From Burkholderia puraquae (GTDB lineage Bacteria; Pseudomonadota; Gammaproteobacteria; Burkholderiales; Burkholderiaceae), in assembly GCF_002099195.1 (NCBI RefSeq), contig NZ_NBYX01000002.1, positions 310,001-374,000 on the forward strand: a DNA stretch of 64,000 bases, written 5' to 3'. Under the pieces are notes generated by a model. It saw only the letters and a list, made by a program, of their open reading frames with translations, did no database searches and had not been told where the DNA came from. The first letter of the stretch is position 1; each line of letters begins with the position of its first letter. A program made the position numbers and the translations under genes. This document shows positions 25,893 to 34,756 of this stretch, one piece after another.

Positions 25893-27251
25893 ATGCTCGA
25901 AGACAGCGCCCGCCTGACCTCCCTCATCTGCGGCACCGAGCCGCTCAACTGGATCTGGTCGCCCCGCGCGACGATCCAGCGGATGCTCGACGTCGAGGCC
26001 GCGCTCGCGCGCGCGCTCGCCGCGCAGCAGGTAATTCCCGCCGCCGCGGTCGCGCCGATCGAACGTGCGTGCGACGCCGGCCGGCTCGACGCCGACGCGC
26101 TCGCGCACGGCGCGGCGCTCGGCGGCAACCTCGCGATTCCGCTCGTCAAGCAGCTCACCGCGCAGGTGAAGGCCGACGACCCCGAGGCCGCGAAGTTCGT
26201 GCACTGGGGCGCGACGAGCCAGGACATCATCGATACCGCCACCGTGCTGCAGTTGCGCGACACGCTCGACGTGCTCGAGCCGCTGCTCGACGAAGCGTGC
26301 GCGTCGCTTGCGACGCTCGCGCGCACGCATCGCGCGACACCGATGATCGGCCGCACGTGGCTGCAGCAGGCGCTGCCGATCACGCTCGGCCTGAAATTCG
26401 CGCAATGGCTCGATGCGCTGCTGCGTCATCGCACGCGCTTCGCCGAATTGCGCGAGCGTGTGCTCGTGCTGCAGTTCGGCGGCGCGGCCGGCACGCTCGC
26501 GAGCCTGCGCGAGCAGGCTGCCGGCGTCACGGCCGCGCTTGCGGCGGACCTGAAGCTCGCGGCACCGGCCGTGCCGTGGCATACGCAGCGCGACCGCATC
26601 GCGGAAGCCGCGTCCTGCTTCGGCATGCTGACGGGTACCCTCGGCAAGATCGCGCGCGACGTGTCGCTGCAGATGCAGACCGAAGTCGGCGAGCTTGGCG
26701 AGCCTGCCGCCGCCGGCAAGGGCGGCTCGTCGACGATGCCGCACAAGCGCAACCCGGTCGGCTGCGCGGCCGTGCTGACGGCTGCCGTACGCGCGCCGAA
26801 CCTCGTCGCGACGGTGTTCGCGGGGATGGTGCAGGAGCACGAACGGGCACTCGGCGGCTGGCAGGCCGAATGGGAGGCACTGCCGGATCTCGCGCGCCTG
26901 ACCGGCGGCGCGCTTGCGCAGATCGCGCAGATCGTCGCGGGCCTCGACGTGAACACCGAACGCCTTGCGGCGAACCTCGACCTCACGCGCGGGCTGATTC
27001 TCGGCGAAGCGGTGATGCTCGCGCTCGGCGACAAAATCGGCCGGCTCGACGCGCATCACGTCGTCGAACATGCATCGAAGGAAGCCGTGCGCACGGGCGC
27101 GACGCTGTTCGACGTGCTCGCCGCCGATGCGACCGTGTCGGCGCATCTGTCGCGCGATGCGCTCGCGCGGCTGCTCGATCCCGCTCATTACGTCGGCGAG
27201 GCGCAAGCCTACGTCGATGCCGTGCTCGCGCTGCACGCGGGCGCGCAATAA
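25893..27251 (+). CDS. pcaB: 3-carboxy-cis,cis-muconate cycloisomerase
   Basis: A 452-residue member of the fumarase/aspartase superfamily with signature GSSTMPHKRNPVG in the middle-C-terminal part (roughly residue 285) and the second His block HWGATSQDIIDTATVLQL. Converts 3-carboxymuconate to 4-carboxymuconolactone. I start at ATG 25893; a GTG at 25854 would extend into the hairpin region. Ribosome site is weak, so translation may rely on coupling. Followed 13 bp later by pcaD. Confidence 0.94.
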   Translation: MLEDSARLTSLICGTEPLNWIWSPRATIQRMLDVEAALARALAAQQVIPAAAVAPIERACDAGRLDADALAHGAALGGNLAIPLVKQLTAQVKADDPEAAKFVHWGATSQDIIDTATVLQLRDTLDVLEPLLDEACASLATLARTHRATPMIGRTWLQQALPITLGLKFAQWLDALLRHRTRFAELRERVLVLQFGGAAGTLASLREQAAGVTAALAADLKLAAPAVPWHTQRDRIAEAASCFGMLTGTLGKIARDVSLQMQTEVGELGEPAAAGKGGSSTMPHKRNPVGCAAVLTAAVRAPNLVATVFAGMVQEHERALGGWQAEWEALPDLARLTGGALAQIAQIVAGLDVNTERLAANLDLTRGLILGEAVMLALGDKIGRLDAHHVVEHASKEAVRTGATLFDVLAADATVSAHLSRDALARLLDPAHYVGEAQAYVDAVLALHAGAQ

Positions 27252-27264
27252 CCAGGAGAACAAG

Positions 27265-28050
27265 ATGCCTTTCGCCACTGTCAACGGCGTGAAACTGCAT
27301 TACCGGATCGACCGTGCCGCGCGCGACGACGCGCCGTGGCTCGTCTTCTCGAACTCGCTCGGCGCCGACCTGCAGATGTGGGCGCCGCAGATCCGTCCGC
27401 TCACGCAGCATTTCAACATCCTGCGCTACGACACGCGCGGCCACGGCCAATCCGATGCGCCGGCCGGTTCGTACACGGTCGAGCAGCTCGCCGGCGACGT
27501 GATCGGCCTGCTCGACCACGTCGGCATCGCTCGCGCGCATTTCTGCGGGATCTCGATGGGCGGGCTGACGGGCGCAGCGCTCGCCGCACGCTTCCCGTCG
27601 CGCATCGTTCGCGCGGTGCTGTCGAACACCGCCGCGAAGATCGGTTCGCCGGAAGTGTGGGTGCCGCGTGCGCAGAAGGCGCGTGCCGAAGGGATGGCCG
27701 CGCTCGCCGACGCCGTGCTGCCGCGCTGGTTCACTGACGCGTTCGTCGAGCGTGAGCCGCGCCTGTTCGACGCGATCCGCGACACCTTCGTGCATACCGA
27801 CAAGGACGGCTATGCGGCGAACTGCGATGCGCTGAATGCAGCCGACCTGCGCGAAGAGGTGAAGGGCATCGCGCTGCCGGTGCTGGTCGTGACCGGCGCG
27901 AAGGACATGTCGACGCCGCCCGACCAGGGCCGCGCGCTTGCCGCCGCGATTCCGGGTGCGCAGCACGTCGAATTCGACGCCGCGCATATTTCGAACATCG
28001 AGTGCACCGACGGCTTCAACCGTGCGCTGCTCGATTTCCTGACTGCGTGA
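27265..28050 (+). CDS. pcaD: 3-oxoadipate enol-lactonase
   Basis: A 261-residue alpha/beta hydrolase with the nucleophile Ser97 in CGISMGG and His in the C-terminal HISNIE. It hydrolyses beta-ketoadipate enol-lactone to beta-ketoadipate. AGGAGAA precedes the ATG. Ten bases separate it from pcaC. The separate PcaD and PcaC proteins contrast with the PcaL fusion of some actinobacteria. Confidence 0.95.
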   Translation: MPFATVNGVKLHYRIDRAARDDAPWLVFSNSLGADLQMWAPQIRPLTQHFNILRYDTRGHGQSDAPAGSYTVEQLAGDVIGLLDHVGIARAHFCGISMGGLTGAALAARFPSRIVRAVLSNTAAKIGSPEVWVPRAQKARAEGMAALADAVLPRWFTDAFVEREPRLFDAIRDTFVHTDKDGYAANCDALNAADLREEVKGIALPVLVVTGAKDMSTPPDQGRALAAAIPGAQHVEFDAAHISNIECTDGFNRALLDFLTA

Positions 28051-28060
28051 GGCACCGGCG

Positions 28061-28447
28061 ATGGATGACCAGGAACGTTATGAAGCAGGGATGAAGGTGC
28101 GTCGCGCGGTGCTCGGCGACGCACACGTCGATCGTTCGCTCGAGAACCGCACCGAGGTGACCGACGAATTCCAGAACCTGATCACGCGCTATGCATGGGG
28201 CGAGATCTGGACGCGCGACGGCCTGCCGCGCCATACGCGCAGCCTGCTGACCATCGCGATGATGGTGGCGCTGAACCGTGGCGAGGAGCTGGCGCTGCAT
28301 CTGCGCGCCGCGCGCAACAACGGCGTGACGCGCGACGAGATCAAGGAAGTGCTGCTGCAGACCGCGATCTATTGCGGCGTGCCGGCCGCGAATTCCGCGT
28401 TCCATCTCGCGGACAAGATCTTCAAGGAGCAGGATGCGGCCGGTTAG
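28061..28447 (+). CDS. pcaC: 4-carboxymuconolactone decarboxylase
   Basis: A 128-residue AhpD/CMD-fold protein, matching the usual size. HLRAARNNGVTRDEIKEVL is the conserved family stretch and AIYCGVPAANSAF near the C-terminus is typical of PcaC. It removes CO2 from 4-carboxymuconolactone to give the enol-lactone used by PcaD. Starts 10 bp after pcaD. The 174 bp before pcaK contain no gene. Confidence 0.95.
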   Translation: MDDQERYEAGMKVRRAVLGDAHVDRSLENRTEVTDEFQNLITRYAWGEIWTRDGLPRHTRSLLTIAMMVALNRGEELALHLRAARNNGVTRDEIKEVLLQTAIYCGVPAANSAFHLADKIFKEQDAAG

Positions 28448-28621
28448 GCACCGGCTGTCGTTCGATCCCGAGTCGACGCCCGCTGATGGTTGGCGGGCCG
28501 TCGACGATGAATGAACGCGCCGGCAGAGCATCGGCGCGCGGCGTACCGGATGGCCGGTGCGCGAACAAAGGCGAGACGCGGTTCCGAGGCCGCGTCGCTT
28601 AAATATATCAGGAGACTCGCG

Positions 28622-29980
28622 ATGAATCGCGCACCCGTGGTCGATGTCCAGACCTTCATCAACGAGCAGCCGTTCGGCGGCTTTCAATGGCTCGTGTTCC
28701 TCATGTGTTTCGTGATCGTGCTGCTCGACGGCTTCGATACGGCCGCGATCGGCTTCATCGCGCCGTCGCTGCTCGGCGAATGGAACCTCACCAAGCCCGA
28801 TCTCGCGCCGGTGCTGAGCGCCGCGCTGTTCGGCCTCGCGTGCGGCGCGCTCGTGTCGGGCCCGCTGTCCGACAAGCTCGGGCGCCGCTCGCTGCTGCTC
28901 GGCTCGGTATTCCTGTTCGGCGTCGCATGCCTGATGTCCGCGTTTTCGACGACCATCGGGCACCTGACGATCCTGCGTTTCATCACCGGCGTCGGGCTGG
29001 GTGCGGCGATGCCGAATGCGGTCACGATGATGGGCGAGTTCTGCCCGGACAAGCGCCGCGCGACCGTGATCAACCTGATGTTCTGCGGCTTTCCGCTCGG
29101 CGCCGCATTCGGCGGTTTCCTGGCTGCATGGATGATTCCGCATTTCGGCTGGCGCAGCGTGCTGATCCTCGGCGGCGTGACGCCGCTGCTGCTCGGCATG
29201 CTGTTGCTGCTGAAGATGCCGGAATCCGTGCGCTTCATGGTCGCCAACGGCCACGCCGTCGACAAGATCCGCGCGACGCTCGCGCGCATCTCGCGCGATG
29301 CGCTGAACGCCGGCTCGTTCGCGATGACCGAAGCCGCGCCGCAGACCGGCAGCAAAGGCCTCGGCGTCGTGCTGTCGCGCTCGTACCTCGTCGGCTCGGT
29401 GATGCTGTGGCTCGCGTACTTCATGGGGCTCGTGATCTTCTACGCGTCGATCAACTGGATGCCGATCCTGCTGAAGGATGCCGGCCTGACGCCGAAGAGC
29501 GCAACGCTGATCTCCGCGCTGTTCCCGCTCGGCGGTGTGGGCGCCGTGCTGTGCGGTGTGCTGATGGACCGCTTCAACGCGAACCGCGTGATTGCCGTGT
29601 GCTACGCGCTGACCGCGCTGAGCGTCTATGCGATCGGGCAGGCGGCGGGGAATGTGGGGCTGCTCGTGCTGGTCGTGTTCGTGGCCGGCGTGCTGATGAA
29701 CACCGCGCAATCGTCGATGCCGGCGCTCGCCGCCGCGTTCTATCCGACCGAAGGGCGCGGCACGGGTGTCGCGTGGATGCTCGGCGTCGGCCGCTTCGGC
29801 GGGATTGCGGGATCGTTCCTCGTCGCCGAACTGACGCGCCGGCATTTCTCGTTCGCGGGCGTGTTCGCGACGATTGCCGTCGCGGGCGTGTTCGCGTGTG
29901 TCGCGCTGCTGATCAAGCAGATGGCGCGGCCGCATGGCGTGACGCAGCCGGCGAGCAAGATCGAATCGCTCGGGCATTGA
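28622..29980 (+). CDS. pcaK: 4-hydroxybenzoate/aromatic acid MFS permease
   Basis: A 452-residue MFS protein of the aromatic acid:H+ symporter family, with 12 hydrophobic segments. It has DGFDTAAIGF in helix 1 (the D-x3-D type motif used by PcaK) and SDKLGRRSLLLG in loop 2-3. It imports 4-hydroxybenzoate or protocatechuate. I start at ATG 28622, preceded by CAGGAG; an upstream frame is not credible. Last gene of the cluster, ending in a terminator at 30061. Confidence 0.93.
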   Translation: MNRAPVVDVQTFINEQPFGGFQWLVFLMCFVIVLLDGFDTAAIGFIAPSLLGEWNLTKPDLAPVLSAALFGLACGALVSGPLSDKLGRRSLLLGSVFLFGVACLMSAFSTTIGHLTILRFITGVGLGAAMPNAVTMMGEFCPDKRRATVINLMFCGFPLGAAFGGFLAAWMIPHFGWRSVLILGGVTPLLLGMLLLLKMPESVRFMVANGHAVDKIRATLARISRDALNAGSFAMTEAAPQTGSKGLGVVLSRSYLVGSVMLWLAYFMGLVIFYASINWMPILLKDAGLTPKSATLISALFPLGGVGAVLCGVLMDRFNANRVIAVCYALTALSVYAIGQAAGNVGLLVLVVFVAGVLMNTAQSSMPALAAAFYPTEGRGTGVAWMLGVGRFGGIAGSFLVAELTRRHFSFAGVFATIAVAGVFACVALLIKQMARPHGVTQPASKIESLGH

Positions 29981-30060
29981 GCGAAGCGCGGGCCGGGGCA
30001 ATACGCCGGCTCCGCGCGGGTTGCGGTTGGTCGGAAGACGGCCGACGCGTAACAGCAGAC

Positions 30061-30090
30061 CGGGCCGCGTCAGCGGCCCGTTGATTTTAC
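30061..30090 (+). terminator. terminator after pcaK
   Basis: A perfect 8-bp stem CGGGCCGC/GCGGCCCG (30061-30068 and 30073-30080) with loop GTCA is followed by the T-rich TTGATTTTA. It lies between pcaK and the convergent small gene and may act in both directions. Confidence 0.7.
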
Positions 30091-30103
30091 GGCCGCGGCG
30101 CCG

Positions 30104-30352
30104 TTACTCCTCCGCGTCGTGTTCCTTGACGAAGTTGCGCAGATACGCGCGCAGCGCGGCCTCCCGGCTGCGATGATCGGCGAGGTTCGCGGCGCCCATG
30201 TCTTCCTCTTCGCCGAACATCGTCGGCGGCGCGCAGTAGATGCCGATCTCGATGTCTTCGCGCAGCACACGAATCTCGTGCGTGAGCGGGTGATACTCGG
30301 CGATCCAGTGCATCCCTTCGATGTGTTCGCCCGCCCTCAGCAGTGGCTTCAT
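30104..30352 (-). CDS. hypothetical 82-residue acidic protein
   Basis: A short protein with mixed beta and helical character: IAEYHPLTHEIRVLREDIEIGIYCAPPTMFGEEEDMG then an acidic helical end. GGGAGAG at 8 nt before the ATG supports the start. No domain recognised. It stands alone, convergent with pcaK, 107 bp downstream of the LysE gene on the same strand. Confidence 0.75.
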   Translation of the reverse strand: MKPLLRAGEHIEGMHWIAEYHPLTHEIRVLREDIEIGIYCAPPTMFGEEEDMGAANLADHRSREAALRAYLRNFVKEHDAEE

Positions 30353-30459
30353 CGGCACTCTCCCGGCAGCAGCGGCGCAACCGGCCAAGCGGTTGCGCGC
30401 GCCCGTACCAAAAGGGTACGCCTGCATTGCACGAATCTCAACGGGCGCGCTGTGAGTGC

Positions 30460-31077
30460 TCACTGCGGCAGCAGGTGTGCGATGAGGGGGTACAGCGACA
30501 GGATCAGCAGCACGGCCATCGTCACGTTGAAGATGCGCAGCGCGCGGGGATTCGACAGGAAGCGGCGCAGGCCGAGCCCGAACGCGGCCCACAGGCTGAT
30601 GCACGGGAAGCCGATCAGGATGAACACGACGGCCATCCACGCGGCGTTCATGCCATAGTCGGCGGACAGGCGGATCGTCGTCGCGGCGGTCAGCACCATC
30701 ATCCATGCCTTCGGATTGATCCACTGGAACGCGGCGGCTTCGATGAACGTCATCGGCCGCGGCTTGCCGCCTTGCGCCTTCACTTCGCCGGACGTGCCGA
30801 TCCGCCATGCGAGGTACAGCAGGTAGGCGACGCTCGCGATTTCGAGGATCGTGTAGAGAAGCGGGAGGCGCTTGAACACCTCGCCGAGCCCGAAGCCGAC
30901 GCAGAGCATCAGGATCGCGACGCCGATGCTGATGCCGAACAGGTGCGGCATCGTGCGGCGGAACCCGAAATTGACGCCGGACGCGAGCAGCATCGTGTTG
31001 TTCGGGCCGGGCGTGATCGACGTGACGAGCGCGAACAGCAAGCCGGCGGGCAGCGCGCTCAGGGTGAGGAATTCCAT
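30460..31077 (-). CDS. LysE/RhtB-family amino acid exporter
   Basis: A 205-residue membrane protein, about six segments, with the LysE/RhtB N-terminal block TSITPGPNNTMLLASG and the mid-protein INPKAWMM. It exports an amino acid or small homolog of one. It is only partly similar to the argO product here. Its promoter region carries a GntR/MocR-like operator (31134), yet no MocR regulator is adjacent. Confidence 0.9.
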   Translation of the reverse strand: MEFLTLSALPAGLLFALVTSITPGPNNTMLLASGVNFGFRRTMPHLFGISIGVAILMLCVGFGLGEVFKRLPLLYTILEIASVAYLLYLAWRIGTSGEVKAQGGKPRPMTFIEAAAFQWINPKAWMMVLTAATTIRLSADYGMNAAWMAVVFILIGFPCISLWAAFGLGLRRFLSNPRALRIFNVTMAVLLILSLYPLIAHLLPQ

Positions 31078-31133
31078 CGTGGATTCTCCATTCGTGTTCG
31101 AGACTTGAATGGAGTCAGTGTAGCGACGGTTTT

Positions 31134-31152
31134 CTGTACAGTACCGGTACAG
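31134..31152 (-). promoter_or_regulatory. MocR/GntR-like operator upstream of the LysE gene
   Basis: The 19-mer CTGTACAGTACCGGTACAG lies 57 bp upstream of the LysE start. It holds a CTGTAC half site, its inverted partner GTACAG and a central ACCGGT dyad, like the CTGTAC-type boxes used by PLP-dependent MocR regulators, which often sit divergent to RhtB/LysE genes. Inference. Confidence 0.45.
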
Positions 31153-31377
31153 TTGTGCTGGTGGGTGCCGGTACGGGGAGGGAGCGGTGTGCTTGGCGAT
31201 GGTGGAAGTTTGTTGCCTTTCGAAAAAGATGTCTTCGGTCTGAAGATGTCGTCGTTGAAGAAGGGGGGAGCGATGGTTGGTCTCTGCCATATGTTCCAGG
31301 CCGGAAGTTTCGCTATCGCGGCACCAAGGTGGTGCGCGGCGGAGCGCTGGCCGCAATGGAGATATCGAATACCGCAC

Positions 31378-31827
31378 CTAGATGATTCGATTCCATGAAC
31401 CGTTTTCCGCTTTCTCAGGCTCGACGAATACCCAAATCGAGCGGCAGAAGGTGCAGCGACAGCACATTGCAGAACCCGTCGAATCGGGGCCTTCGGAGGA
31501 AAAATGAGGTTCAGGAATTTCGGAGAGGACGCCGTTTGCGATGGCCGCGTCGCGTCGATGGATGTATTGCTGATACTCCTGACGTGATACGAATGCTTTG
31601 GGCTCGCCGACACCGAGACAGCGTATGCAGGCTGGAAGCAGACGCGCGATCGCATAGTTGCTTTGCGCTTCACTCCCTCGCTTGAGTTTCAGCAATTCAC
31701 CGCGCGGGATTTGTGCATCCACACGCGTTCTCTCGCCGTCAAGCCACACGCGGAGCTGATGCAGATCGATATCTCGTTCGCGATAGCGGCGGAGCATGTT
31801 CTGGATGTCCTGGTCCACTGCGGTCAT
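31378..31827 (-). CDS. hypothetical protein with a zinc-ribbon-like cysteine cluster
   Basis: 149 residues, moderately lower GC than its surroundings. N-terminal half is helical and charged (YRERDIDLHQLRVWLDGERT), then PACIRCLG, and near the C-terminus CCRCTFCRS. The two CxxC-type pairs could bind zinc, as in small regulatory or effector proteins. No family recognised. Start ATG 31827 is the first credible one; MLRRYRERD is an internal alternative. It occupies the place where a divergent regulator for the LysE gene might be expected. Confidence 0.5.
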   Translation of the reverse strand: MTAVDQDIQNMLRRYRERDIDLHQLRVWLDGERTRVDAQIPRGELLKLKRGSEAQSNYAIARLLPACIRCLGVGEPKAFVSRQEYQQYIHRRDAAIANGVLSEIPEPHFSSEGPDSTGSAMCCRCTFCRSIWVFVEPEKAENGSWNRII

Positions 31828-32066
31828 GCACCTGATTTTCGACCGGCGTCGTCCGGCTGAAACAGCGTTATGAAGCGCGATCCCACATGCGTGAACATTC
31901 CCAGCGGTGGAGACGTGCCGCGAGAGGCTTGCCTCGTGGCCCGCAAGATCATGATATACCCGGTTTCTGGCGTGCTCATAACCGGAGCGTGACGGTGATA
32001 CAGCGTTCGCAGTCGGCTTCCGAGCGGCGACATGAACGTTGTGCGCGTGAGTCGGGGGGGGGGGCG
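31828..32066. other. intergenic region with an 11-base poly-G run
   Basis: Nothing coding is apparent. An uninterrupted run of eleven G residues spans 32054-32064, ending two bases before the stop codon of the TetR gene. Such runs are prone to slippage in replication and in sequencing. Confidence 0.6.
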
Positions 32067-32672
32067 TCACGCCCCGTCACGCACAGCCATTGCGAGCGGC
32101 ATCATCGCCGGCCCGATGGAGGCGAGCAGGCGCTCTTTCGATACCCCGTCGCGGGATTGAACGGAAATGCCGTGCAGCTGTGTCGCATAGAAATCGGCCA
32201 GCGCCTTGATGTCGGTGCCACGTGCGAGCTGCCCCTGCTCGGCGGCAAGCTGCAGGCGCTCGGCGATCGACTGTGTGCGGGCACGCCGATGGGTGGCCAG
32301 CCATTCCATCACGCCTTCGTTCTCGGCCGAGTAGTTGGTCGCGGCGGAGACCACCATGCAGCCGTGTGGCTGGCCTCGCCGGGTATAGGCGGCGACGGCA
32401 TCGCGCAGCATCCGTTCGACGGCCGCGCGGACATCGGTCTCCTCGCCGAGCGCGCGATCGGCGAAACCGCCTTCGCCTTGCTCGTAGAGCGCCACGGCCT
32501 CCTGGAACAGAGCTTCCTTGCTGCCGAAGGCAGCATAGATGCGCGCTGACGCGATGCCCATCGCTTCGACCAGGTCGGACATCGACGTGCCTTCGTAGCC
32601 GCGTCGCCAGAACGCAAGCATCGCGCGTTTCAGCGCCATGTCGCGATCGAATTCTCTCGGTCGTCCCGCCAT
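32067..32672 (-). CDS. TetR-family transcriptional regulator
   Basis: A 201-residue TetR/AcrR regulator. HTH at about residues 10-60 (GRPREFDRDMALKRAMLAFWRRGYEGTSMSDLVEAMGIASARIYAAFGSKEALFQ region). The rest is the ligand domain with a conserved Cys (HGCMVVSAA). I start at ATG 32672 with AAAGGG upstream. It is divergent from the isomerase operon at 32783 and likely represses it. Confidence 0.88.
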   Translation of the reverse strand: MAGRPREFDRDMALKRAMLAFWRRGYEGTSMSDLVEAMGIASARIYAAFGSKEALFQEAVALYEQGEGGFADRALGEETDVRAAVERMLRDAVAAYTRRGQPHGCMVVSAATNYSAENEGVMEWLATHRRARTQSIAERLQLAAEQGQLARGTDIKALADFYATQLHGISVQSRDGVSKERLLASIGPAMMPLAMAVRDGA

Positions 32673-32782
32673 ATCCCTTTCGTCCGTCGTCACATCGTGC
32701 GCCGATTTTATCGCGCGCCGTGTTGACACGCGCCGTTCGCGTATTTTATTCTTTGTCGATCAACAAACAATAGGAGTTGATC

Positions 32783-33838
32783 ATGCGTACCCTCAAGGGC
32801 CCCAGTCTCCATCTCGCGCAGTTCGCCGACGATGCGGCGCCGTTCGACAGCTTGCCGAATATCGCGCAATGGGCGGCCGGCGTCGGCTTCAAGGCGCTGC
32901 AGATTCCCGCGTGGGACGGCCGGCTGTTCGACGTGGAGACCGCCGCGGACAGTCAGGCCTACTGCGATGACGTGAAGGGCATGCTGGCCGAACAGGGGCT
33001 GGAGATCAGCGAGCTGACCACGCACATCTTCGGGCAACTGGTTGCCGTGCATCCGGCGTACGACGCGATGTGCGACAACTTCGCGCCCGAGGCGGTGCGC
33101 GGCAACCCGGCGGCGCGCACCGCATGGGCGCTGGATCGGCTCGAGCTGGCAGCGCGGGCTTCCCGCCGCCTGGGGCTGACCGACATGGGCACTTTTTCGG
33201 GCTCGTTCGCATGGCCTTACCTGTTTCCGTTCCCGCAACGGCCCGCCGGCCTGATCGAGACGGCCTTCGATGAACTGGCGCGCCGCTGGCGGCCGATTCT
33301 CGACGCCTGCGATGAAAACGGCGTCAACCTCTGCTACGAGATCCACCCGAGCGAAGATCTGCACGACGGCGTCAGTTTCGAGCGTTTCCACGCGCTGGTC
33401 GGCCAGCACGCGCGCTGCAAGATGTTGTTCGATCCGAGCCATTTCGTGCTGCAGCAGCTGGACTATCTGGCGTACATCGATATCTACCGCGAGCACATCC
33501 GCATGTTCCATGTGAAGGATGCCGAATTTCTGCCTTCGGGCCGCCAGGGTATTTACGGCGGCTACAGTTCGTGGCTCGAGCGTGCCGGCCGCTTCCGCTC
33601 GCTCGGCGACGGCCAGGTCGACTTCAAGGCGATCTTTTCGAAACTTGCTCAGTACGACTACACAGGATGGGCCACCCTCGAATGGGAATGCTGCCTCAAG
33701 AACCAGGAGGACGGCGCGCGCGAAGGCGTCGCATTCATCAACGACCACATCATCCGGGTGACGGAGCGCATCTTCGACGACTTCGCCGGTGCCGCGGTCG
33801 ATCAACAGCAAATCCACGACATGCTCGGCATCGCCTGA
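32783..33838 (+). CDS. sugar phosphate isomerase/epimerase-like TIM-barrel protein
   Basis: A 351-residue xylose isomerase-like AP-endonuclease-fold barrel. Candidate metal ligands are Glu in CYEIHPSEDLHDG, Asp and His in LFDPSHF and His in FHVKDAEF, with a final Glu in TLEWEC. Family members isomerise or epimerise sugars or act in inositol catabolism. Start ATG 32783 is preceded by TAGGAG; a TTG at 32777 is in frame but unneeded. First gene of an operon with two alpha/beta hydrolases under the divergent TetR. Substrate unknown. Confidence 0.87.
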   Translation: MRTLKGPSLHLAQFADDAAPFDSLPNIAQWAAGVGFKALQIPAWDGRLFDVETAADSQAYCDDVKGMLAEQGLEISELTTHIFGQLVAVHPAYDAMCDNFAPEAVRGNPAARTAWALDRLELAARASRRLGLTDMGTFSGSFAWPYLFPFPQRPAGLIETAFDELARRWRPILDACDENGVNLCYEIHPSEDLHDGVSFERFHALVGQHARCKMLFDPSHFVLQQLDYLAYIDIYREHIRMFHVKDAEFLPSGRQGIYGGYSSWLERAGRFRSLGDGQVDFKAIFSKLAQYDYTGWATLEWECCLKNQEDGAREGVAFINDHIIRVTERIFDDFAGAAVDQQQIHDMLGIA

Positions 33839-33869
33839 GCCGTTTCCCCCATTGCCAGGAACAATCGAT

Positions 33870-34754
33870 ATGTCCGCTCAACTTCAGTCGTCGTCAGGCG
33901 ACTCGCAAAGCTTTGGTCACCAATACGTACGCATCGACGGCCAGCGCCTCCATTGCGTCACGGCCGGTGCAGGCACCCCGGTCCTGCTGATTCCGGGATG
34001 GCCGCAAACCTGGTACGCATGGCGTCACGTGATGCAGGCGCTCGCCGCGCACGGTTTCATGGCTGTCGCGGTCGATCCGCCAGGCACCGGCTATTCCGAC
34101 CGGCCGGATGCGGGTTACGACACGGGGCACACGGCGGCGACGTTGCATCGCGCGATGGTGCAGCTTGGCTTCGATGTGTATCAGGTGGTGGGCCACGACG
34201 TCGGCATGTGGGTGGCCTATGCGCTGGCGAGCGACCGACCCGACGCGGTGAAGTCGCTGGCGCTCACGGAGGCGGTGATCCCCGGGCTGGCGCCCGCACC
34301 GTCGATCTTTGCCCCGCCGGAGGAGAACATCTTCCTGTGGCATTTCATGTTCAACCAGCTGGCCGATTTGCCCGAGACGCTGATTGCCGGGCGTGAACGG
34401 GCCTATCTGGAATTCATGTTCAACCGCTGGTCGTTCCGGCGCGATTGCGTGGCCGTCGATGTGTATATCGACGCCTATGCGGCGCCGGGCGGCTTGCGCG
34501 GCGGCTTCTCCTACTATCGCGCGATTCCGGAGACGATCCTGCAGAACCAGGCACGGGCGCAGCGCAAGCTGGCGATGCCGGTGCTGGCCGTCGGCGCCGA
34601 ACATGCCACCGGCGATGCGCCGCTGGTCACCATGCGCGATAACGCGACGGATCTGCAGGGCGCGGTCGTGCCCGACTGCGGTCACTTCATCATGGAAGAG
34701 GCGCCCGACGCATTCATCGGCCATCTGCTGCCGTTCCTGGAGCGGAGCCGCTGA
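33870..34754 (+). CDS. alpha/beta hydrolase, epoxide hydrolase/haloalkane dehalogenase type
   Basis: A 294-residue hydrolase with oxyanion-hole PGWPQTWYAW (residues 42-51), nucleophile Asp110 in GHDVGMW and catalytic His in DCGHFIMEE. Asp at the nucleophile site (rather than Ser) places it in the epoxide hydrolase/dehalogenase clade, so an alkyl-ester enzyme intermediate is expected. Starts 31 bp after the isomerase; the following esterase-like frame begins 2 bp after its stop. Confidence 0.9.
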   Translation: MSAQLQSSSGDSQSFGHQYVRIDGQRLHCVTAGAGTPVLLIPGWPQTWYAWRHVMQALAAHGFMAVAVDPPGTGYSDRPDAGYDTGHTAATLHRAMVQLGFDVYQVVGHDVGMWVAYALASDRPDAVKSLALTEAVIPGLAPAPSIFAPPEENIFLWHFMFNQLADLPETLIAGRERAYLEFMFNRWSFRRDCVAVDVYIDAYAAPGGLRGGFSYYRAIPETILQNQARAQRKLAMPVLAVGAEHATGDAPLVTMRDNATDLQGAVVPDCGHFIMEEAPDAFIGHLLPFLERSR

Positions 34755-34756
34755 AC

